Shown here: in pieces, positions 1 to 9,933 of the stretch
Layout: each line of letters opens with the position of its first letter
Numbering within the stretch: the stretch's first letter is position 1
Source: Petunia secreta
Taxonomy: Eukaryota > Streptophyta > Magnoliopsida > Solanales > Solanaceae
Length of the DNA: 64,000 nucleotides
Direction of reading: 5' to 3'
Assembly (NCBI GenBank): GCA_029990175.1
Contig: JARKIP010000033.1
Span: 7,626,001-7,690,000, forward strand
Position numbers and translations under genes: made by a program
Notes under the pieces: generated by a model
The model's input: the letters and a program-made list of their open reading frames with translations, nothing else
Told to the model about the DNA's origin: nothing
The model's database searches: none

Positions 1-1265
1 TCCTTCTCATCATGCAAGATGCTACCAGGCAGCACCTGATGCTTTGAAAAGAAGGCCACTCTGTCAACTTCTTCTTCAGAACCTCTCCTTCTCTTCCTGT
101 TCTCAGCTTCACTATCTGTCTCAGAGTCACTTGGCTCCACATAACTACCAGCCTCGTCACTCTCTTCCTCTATCTCCTCAGTTCTCTTTTCTTCCACTTT
201 TTTCTTTGCCTCTCTGTCTCTCACATTTGAAATTGTTCTTTCCAGCTTTCCTACCTTCTCCAGCTGTTGCTTCAAGGCAGACCTAGAGCCAACTCTCCTG
301 GCAGTAGGCTCAGCAACAGTCTTGTCTCCACTATCTTCACTTGATTCATCAACCAATTTATTTTTTGACACTGGCTTACCCTCTTTCACCAATCTTCTCC
401 TCTTTTCCGGCTCTACTCTGTTTTCCTTGACAAATACTACCTCTTCTTCTTCTTCCTCACACACCAGTCTCTCATCCTCCTCACCAAACTTTCTTTTTCT
501 CTTTGATTCTTCTACTTTCTTGGTAACCCCTTCACTTTCATCTTTTTCTTTCACAACCTCTTCATTTTTCTCTTCTTCTGAATCTGTCCAATTTAGTTCT
601 GCATCATCAGCCTCAGTAGGATCTGGGCAAGAGACAGGCTCTTGACCCAAATCTTGTGAAGCCTCAGCAAGTCTAGGTCCTCCAACTACTGGACCTTTAA
701 GAACAGATGCTCCTTCATTTTCCTCAGCACCCACAACATTAGTACTTGGTTCATTTACACTTTCCTTAAGGGACTCAACAAGATCCTGTTCCCTTAGTTG
801 TTCTATCACTCTTTCCGCTACATCCAACTCCACAGCAGTCTTTTCTACTAAAGGCACATGCAAGTTTTCCCTAAGTTCTTCCTGAACACACTTTTGCTCT
901 GTTTCAACTAGGTTCCCCCTACCTGTTTTGTCACCAGACTCTACTACTCCTATAATTTCATCTAGTCCTGTTACTAGGGTTTCAGTATCCATTGTACCAG
1001 GGCTTTTTATTTCTTCTAAACCAACAGGAGTAGTTGTAATAGGATCAGGGATTACCTTAGAAGGTGGTTCGGATGAACTTTGTGCAATGGGCGTAGTAGA
1101 TAAGGATCTTGACATCATCTTCTTGACCAGTTTCTTGTTGCCCTTTTGGAGAAATTTTGTCCTAGCCTTAGCAATTCTTTGTGCGAGGGTGGATGGAGGT
1201 GGTTTTGCAGATTATTTCTTGATAGCCTTTGTGGGTGAAGCAGATGAATATTGTACTTGAGACAT
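1..1265 (-). pseudogene. Third (env-like) ORF of Sirevirus A, 5' part only
   Basis: The ATG is at 1265-1263 and the frame reads leftward off the window. A TAA at 1214-1212 interrupts it at codon 18; after that the frame is open for about 400 codons. The protein is strongly charged, with acidic runs alternating with basic clusters such as KRKRKFGEED and EKRRRLVKEG. The last visible part (VDRVAFF..HQVLPG) matches the start of the conserved globular domain seen in element B at about 35,870. No signal peptide or membrane segment is visible. By position it is the env-like ORF of Sireviruses. The basic clusters look like nuclear localisation signals, so an envelope role is doubtful. The spacing from pol (about 670 bp) equals that in B. 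Confidence 0.75.
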
Positions 1266-1936
1266 GATGAAAGTTTAGTAGGTTTTTGACTGAGATTTCA
1301 AGAATTTTTTTCAGTTTTAAGTCATAGAGAGAGGATGTAGATTTGAAGAGGCGATGTAATTGAGTGTGTGAGTTTTATGTGTATTGACGAAGGGGAAGGG
1401 TTTTGGTGATTAGACAGTTTTAGGGAAGACAAAGAAATAATGAGATAGAAGAGAAAAGCAGCCTTTTTGAAATTTTTGAAAATCGGGAAGGGTTATGGAT
1501 TTGACAGTTATGGACTTATTTGATCTAGCCTTTTTAAGTAGTGGGGTCCAAATGAGTCAAATAGAATTATATTCCAAAAAGGAATGTGTTCCTATAATTT
1601 AGGATAGTTACAGGAACATGGAGGATCTCTCTTGACACACGTATAATTAACAATTTAATTTCAGTTATTACTTCTATCATACAGGGTAGTGTGATTGAAC
1701 CCGGACATGATTCCTCATGCTTCAGTCGGTTCCTTCTTAGTACATAATAGGTTCTTCATAGGATCACATTATCCTCACCTGGTGCTTAAAGGCTGAGCAA
1801 GTATACTTAATAAAGTACAAAATCAGACTGAACAGTAATAACAGAGTTTTACACACAGATTTTTACACACAGATAATTGAATACTTAACTAACCAATCAT
1901 TGAGGGACCACCTGCTGGGTCATCCGTGTATTTTGA
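1266..1936 (-). other. Non-coding spacer between pol and third ORF of element A
   Basis: About 670 bp with no sustained reading frame on either strand. It aligns in position and length with 34022-34650 in element B, so it is a normal part of the family, probably the leader for the third ORF. I see no promoter I can defend. Confidence 0.6.
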
Positions 1937-4900
1937 TCATCCTAATTCCAACCTGTTCCTCTCAAACTGTACCTTGTTCAATACTTTAGTAAATATGTCA
2001 GCGATTTGGTCTTCAGTCCTGCAAGAATTCATAGTAATCAGACCCTTTTCCACATTATCTCTAAGGAAATGGTGTCTAATATCAATATGCTTGGTTCTTT
2101 TGTGTTGGACTGGGTTTTTGACAATATTCACTGCACTTGTGTTATCACAGAAAATTGGCGCTGCTCCACATTTGATACCAAAGTCCTCCAACTGTTGTTT
2201 GATCCATAGCAGTTGTGAGCAACATGATGCAACTGCTACATACTTAGCTTCCGCAGTAGACAGGACAACTGAGTTTTGCTTCTTCGTAGCCCAAGAGACC
2301 AAACAAGGACAAAAAAAGTGTGCCATTCCTGAAGTGCTTTCCTATCCACCAAATGTCCTGCATAATCCGCATCAGCAAAACCAATTAGTTCAAAAGTACC
2401 TCCCCTTGGATACCAAAGACAAAGGTCCTGAGTTCCTTTCAAGTATCTCAGGATCCTCTTCACAACAGTCGGATGTGACTCCTTGGGCTTGGACTGAAAT
2501 CTAGCACACAGTCCCACACTGTATACTATATCAGGTCGACTGGCTGTGAGATAGAGGAGTGAACCTATGATTCCTCTATATTTTGTCTCGTTTGTCGAAG
2601 GACCTAGTTCATCTATATCCAGCTTGGTTCCAGGAGCAATGGGCGTAGTCATTTCTTTTGCTCCCTCCATGTTAAATTTCTTCAAAAGTTCCTTGACATA
2701 TTTTTGCTCATGAATCATAGTCCCTTCAGGCATTTGCTTTATCTGCAACCCAAGGAAGAAATTCAGTTCACCCATCATGCTCATTTCAAATTCACTTCTC
2801 ATCAGATCAGAAAACCCTTTGCATAGCTCCTCATCAGTGGCTCCAAAGATGATATCATCGACATACACTTGAACCACCAAAAGATCCTTTCCTTTCTTCT
2901 TGAGGAATAGCGTGTTGTCAATCTTTCCTCTCGTGAAACCATTCTTCAGCAGGAATCCTGAGATTCTTTCATACCAGGCTCTAGGGGCTTGCTTCAATCC
3001 ATAGAGAGCCTTGTCCAGTTTGTAAACATGATCAGGAAATTCATTGTTCATAAAGCCTGGTGGCTGTATCACATAAACCTCTTCATTCAGGTAGCCATTC
3101 AGGAAGGCGCTCTTTACATCCATCTGATATAGGGTGAACTCCATGTATGTAGCAAAGGCGATCAACATTCTGATGGCTTCCACCCTTGCAACTGGTGCAA
3201 AGGTTTCATCATAGTCTATTCCTTCTTCCTGACTGTAACCTTGAACTACTAACCTTGTCTTGTTTCTTGTCACTATACCATGCTCATCTAGTTTGTTCAT
3301 GAACACCCATTTTGTTCCAATTATTGATCTGTCCTTCGGCTTAGGAACTAGGTGCCACACTTTGCTTCTTTCGAATTGATGAAGTTCCTCCTGCATGGCA
3401 AGAATCCAATCTGGATCTTCTAGAGCTTCTTTTTGACATTCTTTGGTTCTAAAGATGAGAGGAAAGAAAAGAATGCACAGAAGTTCTTCAAGGCTGACCT
3501 GGTCATGATTCCTGTATCTAGTTCAGATAGGACATTCTCTAAGGAATGAGAGCTTTGATGTTTCCATGGCCTGAGTTGAGTATGCCTGGAAGAACCTGCA
3601 GCATTATCTTGGAGGGGTTTTTCCTGACTTGCTTGATCATCTGCTTCGTCTGATGTTCCCCCTGTCAAGTTGACTCCTTGTTCTAGTGTGCTCGGATTTT
3701 CACCTGAAGTCTCCTTGTCTTCTGAGTCTTCCAGTTCATCTACACCTTCTTCCGACTTAGGCCAATCTCTTGATAATCTGCCTCAGTCCCCCAATGCCTT
3801 ATCAGATTCATCAAATACAACATGCATACTTTCCTCCACTGTTTGTGTTCTTTTGTTAAACACTTTGTATGCTTTGCTTTGAGTGGAATAACCCAGGAAT
3901 ACTGCTTCATCACTCCTAGCATCGAACTTCCCTAAGGGTTCCTTGCCATTGTTGTGAACAAAACATTTACAACCAAAGGGTCTCAGGTGAGCAATATTTG
4001 GTTTTCTTCCTCTGAGTAGCTCATATGGAGTCTTGTCAAGAATTGCTCGGATGGAACATCTGTTCAGCAAATAGCACGCAATGTTTATGGCTTCAGCCCA
4101 AAAGTTTCTTGCAAGCCCACTTGACAGCAACATAGTTCTTGCCATATCCTCCAGGGACATGTTCTTCCTTTCAACCACACCATTTTTTTGGGGAGTTCTT
4201 GGTGCAGAGAAGTTATGATCTATGCTGTTCTTTGCACAATACTCAGAAAATTTTGAGTTTTCAAAGTCAGTTCCATGATCCGATCTGATGCTGATGAGTT
4301 CCAGACTTAACCTTTTCTGCACTACACCAGCCCAGTCTTTAAAGCTTTCAAAAGCTTCATCTTTAGATGACAAGAACAAGGTCCATGTGTACCTAGATTA
4401 GTCATCAACAATTACGAAAACGAATCTCTTTCCTCCTCTATTCCTGACTCTCATAGGTCCACACAGATCCATATGCAGCAGCTCCGGTGGCTTCGATGTA
4501 CTTACCACATTTTTGGATTTAAAAGATGATTTCACATGCTTCCCCCTTACACATGCATCACATATTTTTATGTTTTCAAATCTCTTTCTTGGCAATCCAC
4601 GAACCAGTTCCTTAGATACAAGCATGTTCAGTTGTGAGAGACTTGCATGACCCATCCTTTTGTGCCACAGCTGAGAGTCACTTTCTTGCACATTCAAGCA
4701 TGTTAAGTTGTTTTCAGGTAATGACTTCAGCGATGCTTTGTATACGTTGTTCACCCTCTTTCCTTCCATAACAATTTCTCCACTGTGTAGATTTTTCACA
4801 ATACATCCTACAGATGAGAAACTCACTTCATTACCTCTATCACATAGTTGGGAGATGCTCAGCAGATTGTGTCTGAGACCATCAACACAGTAAACATTTT

Positions 4901-5099
4901 CAATTGCATGATCCAGAGTTCTCCCAATCTTTCTAATTCCCACGATTTGACCACTTTTTCCTCCTCCGAAGGCCACACTGCCTCCTTGAAATGCTGCGAG
5001 TGAGAGAAAGTTTCTTCTGTCTCCTGTCATGTGCCTTGAACAACCGCTATCAAGTATCCAGCTTGGGTTGTTCTCCCTCACTCCAGCCTGCAAAACAGA
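1937..5099 (-). pseudogene. pol: Sirevirus A pol: protease, integrase, reverse transcriptase, RNase H (broken)
   Basis: Domains in minus-strand order: aspartic protease (LDSGCSRHMTG, about 5050); GAG-pre-integrase zinc region (LWHKRMGHAS .. CDACVRGKH, about 4700-4530); integrase core, with catalytic Asp in RSDHG and Glu in GVVERKN (about 4280-4150); reverse transcriptase with YVDD (about 2850); RNase H with CDNTSA and the TKHIDIRHHF region (about 2150-2050). Breaks: TAA replacing a Tyr codon at about 4397-4395, TGA at about 3785-3783, frameshifts near 3400 and 2330. All expected catalytic residues of integrase and RT are still visible. Pol follows gag in the same frame across one stop codon. 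It copied element RNA and inserted the cDNA; this copy cannot make a full polyprotein. Confidence 0.88.
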
Positions 5100-7420
5100 T
5101 TAGAGGTTAGCCTTAGGAACCCAGACAAGCTTGGGTCCCTTCTTATGAGAGAATGGATAAATCAAATCCTTTCTAGCCCATTTAGGTAGAACACTTCTTT
5201 TATTCTTGGCCTTTGCCTTTCTAACATTCATGCACTTTTGTTTGAGGTGTCCTGTTTCACCACAAAAGGTACACAACATGTTGCAAGGCAACCCCACATA
5301 CTTGCTCTTAGGATTATATGGAGGCAATGGTTTCTTGAATCCTAGCCCTTGTTTTCCTTTGTTTTGATTTTTAAGAACCCAGTTCATTGCCTCCGATGAT
5401 TTATTCCATTTAGTTAATCTGGTAAGCTCAAATTCAGATTTTTCCACCTTTTGATTTAAAATACTGTTCTTTTCAGTTTCTTGATACAGAATCTCATTTG
5501 CTCTTTTCAGTTCATTTTCCAGAAAGGTTTGAACTTCACTTATTACTTGCTTACCATTTATACTTTCTCTTAACTGATTGCAGTCCAATTCCAGTTCAGT
5601 GATCTTAGAGTTTGACACAAGAGTCTGCCCCTTTAAGATGGCATTGATTTCTTCCAGTTCAATGTTTTGTTCTAGGAGGCTCTTGTGCTTGGTTCGGAGA
5701 TCACCTAGCTCTTTAGTTAATTTATCCTTTTCAATTTTTTCTTTTTCATAACCCTCAATCAAGGTGGCAGTGATTCGAATCAAATTTTCAGGATAGTATG
5801 TACGTAAAGTTTCCTTAAGATCAGATAAACATACCTCTACTGAATGAGCAGCTTCAGCTCCATCAGTTGCCATAAGGGCGGAGTCCTTCTTTTGGTTTTC
5901 ATCTGTGTACAGCTCCTACAGCCTTTCCCAGACTTCCTTGGCAGACTTGCATTCAAGTATCCTTGCCAGCACATCATAGGTAAGTCCTCTCCTCAGGTAC
6001 CATTCAGCCTTTGAGTTTGCCTGTAGCCAGTCTAGATCTTGAGGATCTGGTTCTTCCACCTTCTTTGGCACCAAAACTCCATTTGCTTCTCTCTTCACAG
6101 GGACATGAGGTCCTCTTTTTACGATCAGACACATACTATAATCAGTTGCTTACAGAAAAGTTTTCATCTGTTTCTTCCAGCTCTTATAGTTAGTCCCGTT
6201 GAACACATGTGGCCTTGACGGATCTCTCCCTCCTCTGAAATCTCGAGGGTCTTCTTCATCAGAACTGATGTCTGTCATACCCATTTGTTCTAGTGGTGAA
6301 TCATCTTCGTATTCATTTTCATTATCAGATTCACTGTCAGTTGGTCCCCATGTGGCATAGAAGGCTTCCTTCTTCTTTCTCCTTTCTGCTATGAAGTTTG
6401 GAGGTCGTCTTGACTTCTTCTTATATTTGTCATTTTCCTTTGACGTCTCCTTCTCCTTTTCCTTAGATGCTCTGTTTTTCATCCATTCTATTTCCCACAT
6501 AGGACAATCCATGACGGCGTGATCCTTTTTGAAACACTTAAAGCATCCTGAGTAATCCGGACTGTCAATTATGTTCTTCCTGCCAGAATTCTCCTTGCCA
6601 CTTCTTTTGAAACCTTTGAATCTACCCAAGTTAAGCTTCTGTCTTAGAGCACTAACCATTACTGCTTCAACTGATTGCAAATCAACATATTCATCAGTTC
6701 CCTCAGTTGCTTCAAGCGCAAGGGTCTTGTCCTTCTTTAAAGCTGGTTTAGCTTTTGAGTCTTTCATCATTTCATGAGTTTTCAAGCTACCAACCAGTTC
6801 TTCAAGTTTGATGGATCTTAAAGGTTTAGACTCAATGATGGCAGTCATCTTAGGTTCCCATGCTTCAGGAAGCACATTCAGAATCTTATCAACCATCTCT
6901 ACTTCAGGCAATTCCATATCCAGGGATCTTATCTCATTAGTAATGATGGTCAAACTGGTCATCATATCCTGAATTGATTCCTTCTCACCCATAGAGAACA
7001 GTTCAAATTGTCTCTTCAGCATTCTTCTCTTTGAGTCCTTTACGTCGGTGGTTCCTTCGTGCGCAACCTGCAGAGCATCCCAGATTTCCTTAGCCGTCTT
7101 GTAAGATGATACTCTATTGAACTCCTCAGGACCAAGACCACGCAAATGACCAGACGTTTGGCTTTGTGATTCTTTTCAATAATCTTATAATCTGTCTCAT
7201 TGAACTCCTCTTTCGATTCAGGTTCTTGTTTGGCAGTGGCTCCTTCACCAACTATTTTAGTGGGAATCAGGCTTCCTTCAGATACTATCAGCCAGAGTTG
7301 ATAGTCTTCAGCACATATGTAATTTTCCATCCTGTTCTTCCACCACACAGAGTACTGCCCATTAAACTGTGGGGGCCTTTGAACTGACTGTCCTTCAGTA
7401 ATAGTAGGTGGTGCACTCAT
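5100..7420 (-). pseudogene. gag: Sirevirus A gag, broken
   Basis: The ATG at 7420-7418 begins MSAPPTITEG. The N-terminal region carries the copia gag motif FNGQYSVWWKNRMENYI (DUF4219-like) and then a UBN2-type gag domain. A first zinc knuckle is CFKCFKKDHAVMDC. A second DUF4219-like repeat (HVFNGTNYKSWKKQMK, about 6170) is followed by a long coiled coil (about 5780-5420) and a second CCHC knuckle, CTFCGETGHLKQKC (about 5275-5235). Breaks: one frameshift near 7145, TAA at 6152-6150, TAG at 5918-5916. The frame closes with TAA at 5102-5100, directly before the protease in the same frame. The duplicated N-terminal module and two knuckles are also in element B, so the double layout is the family's own. 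Confidence 0.85.
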
Positions 7421-7464
7421 GATTCTGATCCTTCTCAAGGTGTTAGCCTCACACGAGAAGACCT

Positions 7465-7476
7465 GCTCTGATAGCA
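7465..7476 (-). other. Primer-binding site of element A (tRNA-iMet type)
   Basis: Reads TGCTATCAGAGC on the minus strand, one mismatch from TGGTATCAGAGC, the usual plant initiator-Met primer site. It lies two bases inside the 5' LTR. Confidence 0.85.
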
Positions 7477-7478
7477 CT

Positions 7479-8393
7479 TGTTATAATCTATGCACCTCCT
7501 AAAGACACTAGAAGGGGGGGGGGGGGGGAGAGGGTTGAATAGTGTCTACCAATTTTCGTCTCAAGAACCTGGTTCTTCTGAGTTAAGATCCCAGTTCTTG
7601 CCTTTGCAATTCTGCTGTTTCAATCACTGCAACACACACCAAACACACGCACAGAGAACACGAGGATTTTACGTGGAAAACTCCTTGCTCAAGGGAGAAA
7701 AACCACGACCCACACTCTGGGATTTGAGAACTCAATCCACTAACACGAGCAAGTTTCCGATTACAAGACTCTGTAACCAAGGGGCTACACTCTAGACCCT
7801 AATCACTACACAAAGCTAAACTCTAGCTTTTCAAGCAATTTCTCACAAGTTCACCTAATACATATGCTTCTGCAATAAGCCAATAGGTAAAAACAATGAA
7901 AGGTCAAACTAAGACAACTTACAACTCAATGAACCTAGACAGAATATCTAGACTCAATCAACTCAAGCACGCCTGTTGTCTTCTTCAGTTAACTCACGTA
8001 GAAAGATGCTGGATTGCCTTTATGTGCTCTCTACTCTCTGATTGTGAATAACTGATTTACGGCTGCATCAACTACTTGTATTTATATGGGCCTTGCAACC
8101 CTAGTTGAGTCCTACAAGGAATCTTTGTAATTATGGTAAGACAGGATTCCTAGTAACTCTTTTCCTTGTTGAAGTCCAACTCCTATTCACACTTCGAAGA
8201 CACAGCCTGGGCACCGCCTCTTTTAGTCTGACTAGGATACGTATTCATTCACGCGCCACTATTCCTAGTTCCGCAGGGATTTGCAACCCGCAACTCTTTT
8301 CGATCAGTCGTGCCCTTCTATCAAAGGACTAGGTTCTTCTTCGAGACTACTGAGTCCTTCTCGTTTGTCATTCTTCAAAACCAATACTCAACA
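7479..8393 (-). repeat. 5' LTR of element A (915 bp)
   Basis: Minus-strand ends are TGTTGAGTATTG and TATAACA, i.e. TG..CA. It matches the LTRs of element B at 18643-19529 and 55738-56624. A run of 15 G (7514-7528 on the plus strand) expands a short C-run found in the B LTRs. The 5' flanking bases just outside are AATAA; the other flank is out of the window. Confidence 0.88.
8079..8086 (-). promoter_or_regulatory. Likely TATA box in LTR of element A
   Basis: Minus strand reads CCATATAAATACAAG about 310 bases from the LTR start. A TATAAAG motif occupies the corresponding place in both B LTRs, just before a conserved GGCAGCCG stretch, which supports a promoter role. Confidence 0.4.
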
Positions 8394-8559
8394 AATAATA
8401 ACATGGCATGAGGCATCCTTGGAGGCTTCAAACCAACTTATATAGATACACTTGACAGGATAAACTGAGACAAAAGTTGAAAGATTGCACCATGTTTACC
8501 TCGTTACATCAACGAATTTATATCTACTAAACAATTATTTCATGCCAATAATTGAGCAC

Positions 8560-8700
8560 CACAGAGGTCGAAGCGGATCGAAGAAGAATTGGGGCAAGGT
8601 GATTAGACATGACATAACTCACCTTTGGATTACCAAGGACATGACCTAAATAGGAAAGAGCGGAGGCCGAGGATTAGAACAAAAGGTTAGATAGTAATCA
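8560..8700 (+). pseudogene. Relic of a LINE-type ORF end (C-terminal tail)
   Basis: One plus-strand frame reads KKNWGKVIRHDITHLWITKDMT, a stop, then IGKSGGRGLEQKV and stops. This resembles the C-terminal tail (..KKYW.EVIRQDM..) of plant LINE-like reverse transcriptase proteins as I remember them. The following 150-200 bp are T-rich and low-complexity like a LINE 3' UTR. Only the tail is present; there is no RT domain. A database search is needed to confirm it. Confidence 0.4.
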
Positions 8701-8733
8701 TTCCATTTCTGTCATATTAGCTTTACTACTATT

Positions 8734-8735
<2 letters not shown>

Positions 8736-8783
<48 letters not shown>
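8736..8783 (+). repeat. (TA)n microsatellite, 24 units
   Basis: An uninterrupted run of TA dinucleotides, directly after the LINE-like tail. It may have grown from an AT-rich LINE 3' region. Confidence 0.95.
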
Positions 8784-8784
<1 letters not shown>

Positions 8785-9535
8785 TATTTTTATCTTATTC
8801 TTTGTCTTTATTGCTATTGTTATTTGCGGTTTATCTTAGTTATCTTTAGTTTTTATATCCGTTGTTCCTTTACTCTTGGTATATCGTTATTGTTGTTATT
8901 GATAAACTTAGTACCTGGCACCGCTCTCATGCCGTATGCCTTTCCTCTATATAGTCGAAGTTTAATAGACATAGATGTGTTTAATGCTTCTAACTATTAG
9001 GTAAAGACTATTTTAGGTTGTTTCACCAAATGAAGTTCCCCGTTGAGCCTGAGAGATTAAAAATATACATTCACCTGATAGCTAGTCCAAGTTTAATCAT
9101 ATCAGTAGAAAAAAAACATAGATAGCTAATAACAACCCACTTTATTTAACATTAATATATTGGTCAGTTTACGTGCATCTCGATTAGTTCCAAAGGATAC
9201 CTGCTACTTTCCACCCTCCCAGCAACATAAGTACGGGATCAAAATCCAAAAGGGTCAATGCATAACTGAAGTCTCATGAAATTAAAGCATAGAGAATATG
9301 ATTTTTCAATCAAATTAAAGTGTAGAGAGAAGAGAAAAGATCATACCTTGGAAGTTGGAACTTATGTCACGCGTTAGTAAAATTTTCTGTTATAGGTGAA
9401 AATTTGCTAGAGGGTGGACAAAAAAACTTTATAAGGTCGTATTTTCGCTTTGAAAGTAGTAGTTGTCACTAAAGATATACGAGGACAAATATCACAGAAA
9501 GTGCAATAAGTTGTCTCTACTAAGTTTTCTGTTAT
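8784..9535. other. AT-rich intergenic DNA, no gene seen
   Basis: No frame with family similarity and no clear repeat ends. The first part is probably the remaining LINE 3' region; the rest is unassigned. Confidence 0.5.
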
Positions 9536-9537
9536 TA

Positions 9538-9798
9538 CTCCCTCCGTCCAAAAAAGGATGAACCTTTGCAGAGTACGAGGGTCAAATTGACTAATTTTCA
9601 ACGGGAATTTGCATATCGAATTTTAAATTATTTTAATAAAATTTAAATATTTAGAAACTACATGAAAAATACTATAAGTCACAATACATAGTTAACAATT
9701 CAAAATAGTTAGAAAATATTTGTAAGATATGTGGTCAAATATAATTTTGTTTGACCCGTCAAATAGTAATAGGTTCATCCTTTTTAAAATGAAGGGAG
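9538..9798. mobile_element. Stowaway-like MITE (261 bp)
   Basis: The left end CTCCCTCCGTCC.. and the right end ..GAAGGGAG form imperfect inverted repeats. They include matching inner parts AGGATGAACCT and AGGTTCATCCT. TA dinucleotides flank both ends, which fits a Tc1/mariner-type duplication. The core is AT-rich and non-coding, as expected of a non-autonomous MITE. Confidence 0.8.
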
Positions 9799-9933
9799 TA
9801 GTATTTAGCATTGTTTTAGTTTTTTATGGTAGGCATGGGTGTTTACGGGAAATTGAAAAATCAAATCAAATCGAAAATCGACTCAAACGGAAAAGAAAAA
9901 ACTAATAGTTTTAGGTTTAGTTTGGTTTTTAAT

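Larger units (their letters stand above)
1..8393 (-). mobile_element. Element A: decayed Sirevirus-type Ty1/copia retrotransposon, 3' end outside the window
   Basis: Read on the minus strand, the order is 5' LTR (8393-7479), primer-binding site, gag, protease, integrase, reverse transcriptase, RNase H, a 670-bp spacer and a third ORF that runs off base 1. Integrase ahead of reverse transcriptase defines Ty1/copia. The protease motif LDSGCSRHMTG, the integrase motif RTPQKNGVVERKN and a third ORF after pol are typical of the Sirevirus (SIRE1-like) lineage. The 3' LTR is not in the window, so neither total length nor target duplication can be stated. Gag and pol keep one frame from about 7145 to 3420 and are broken by nonsense codons, with later frameshifts near 3400 and 2330. 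It is the same family as element B. Confidence 0.9.

Noticed and set aside
44..645. Ser/Leu-rich plus-strand frames
   Set aside because: Antisense shadow of the acidic, basic-cluster third ORF of A; low-complexity only.
1926..2504. 192-codon plus-strand frame
   Set aside because: Antisense to RT/RNase H of element A, whose minus frame has clear catalytic motifs.
7514..7528. 15-G run as a possible regulatory G-tract
   Set aside because: Homopolymer expansion of a short C-run at the LTR end; B copies have 5-6 bases.
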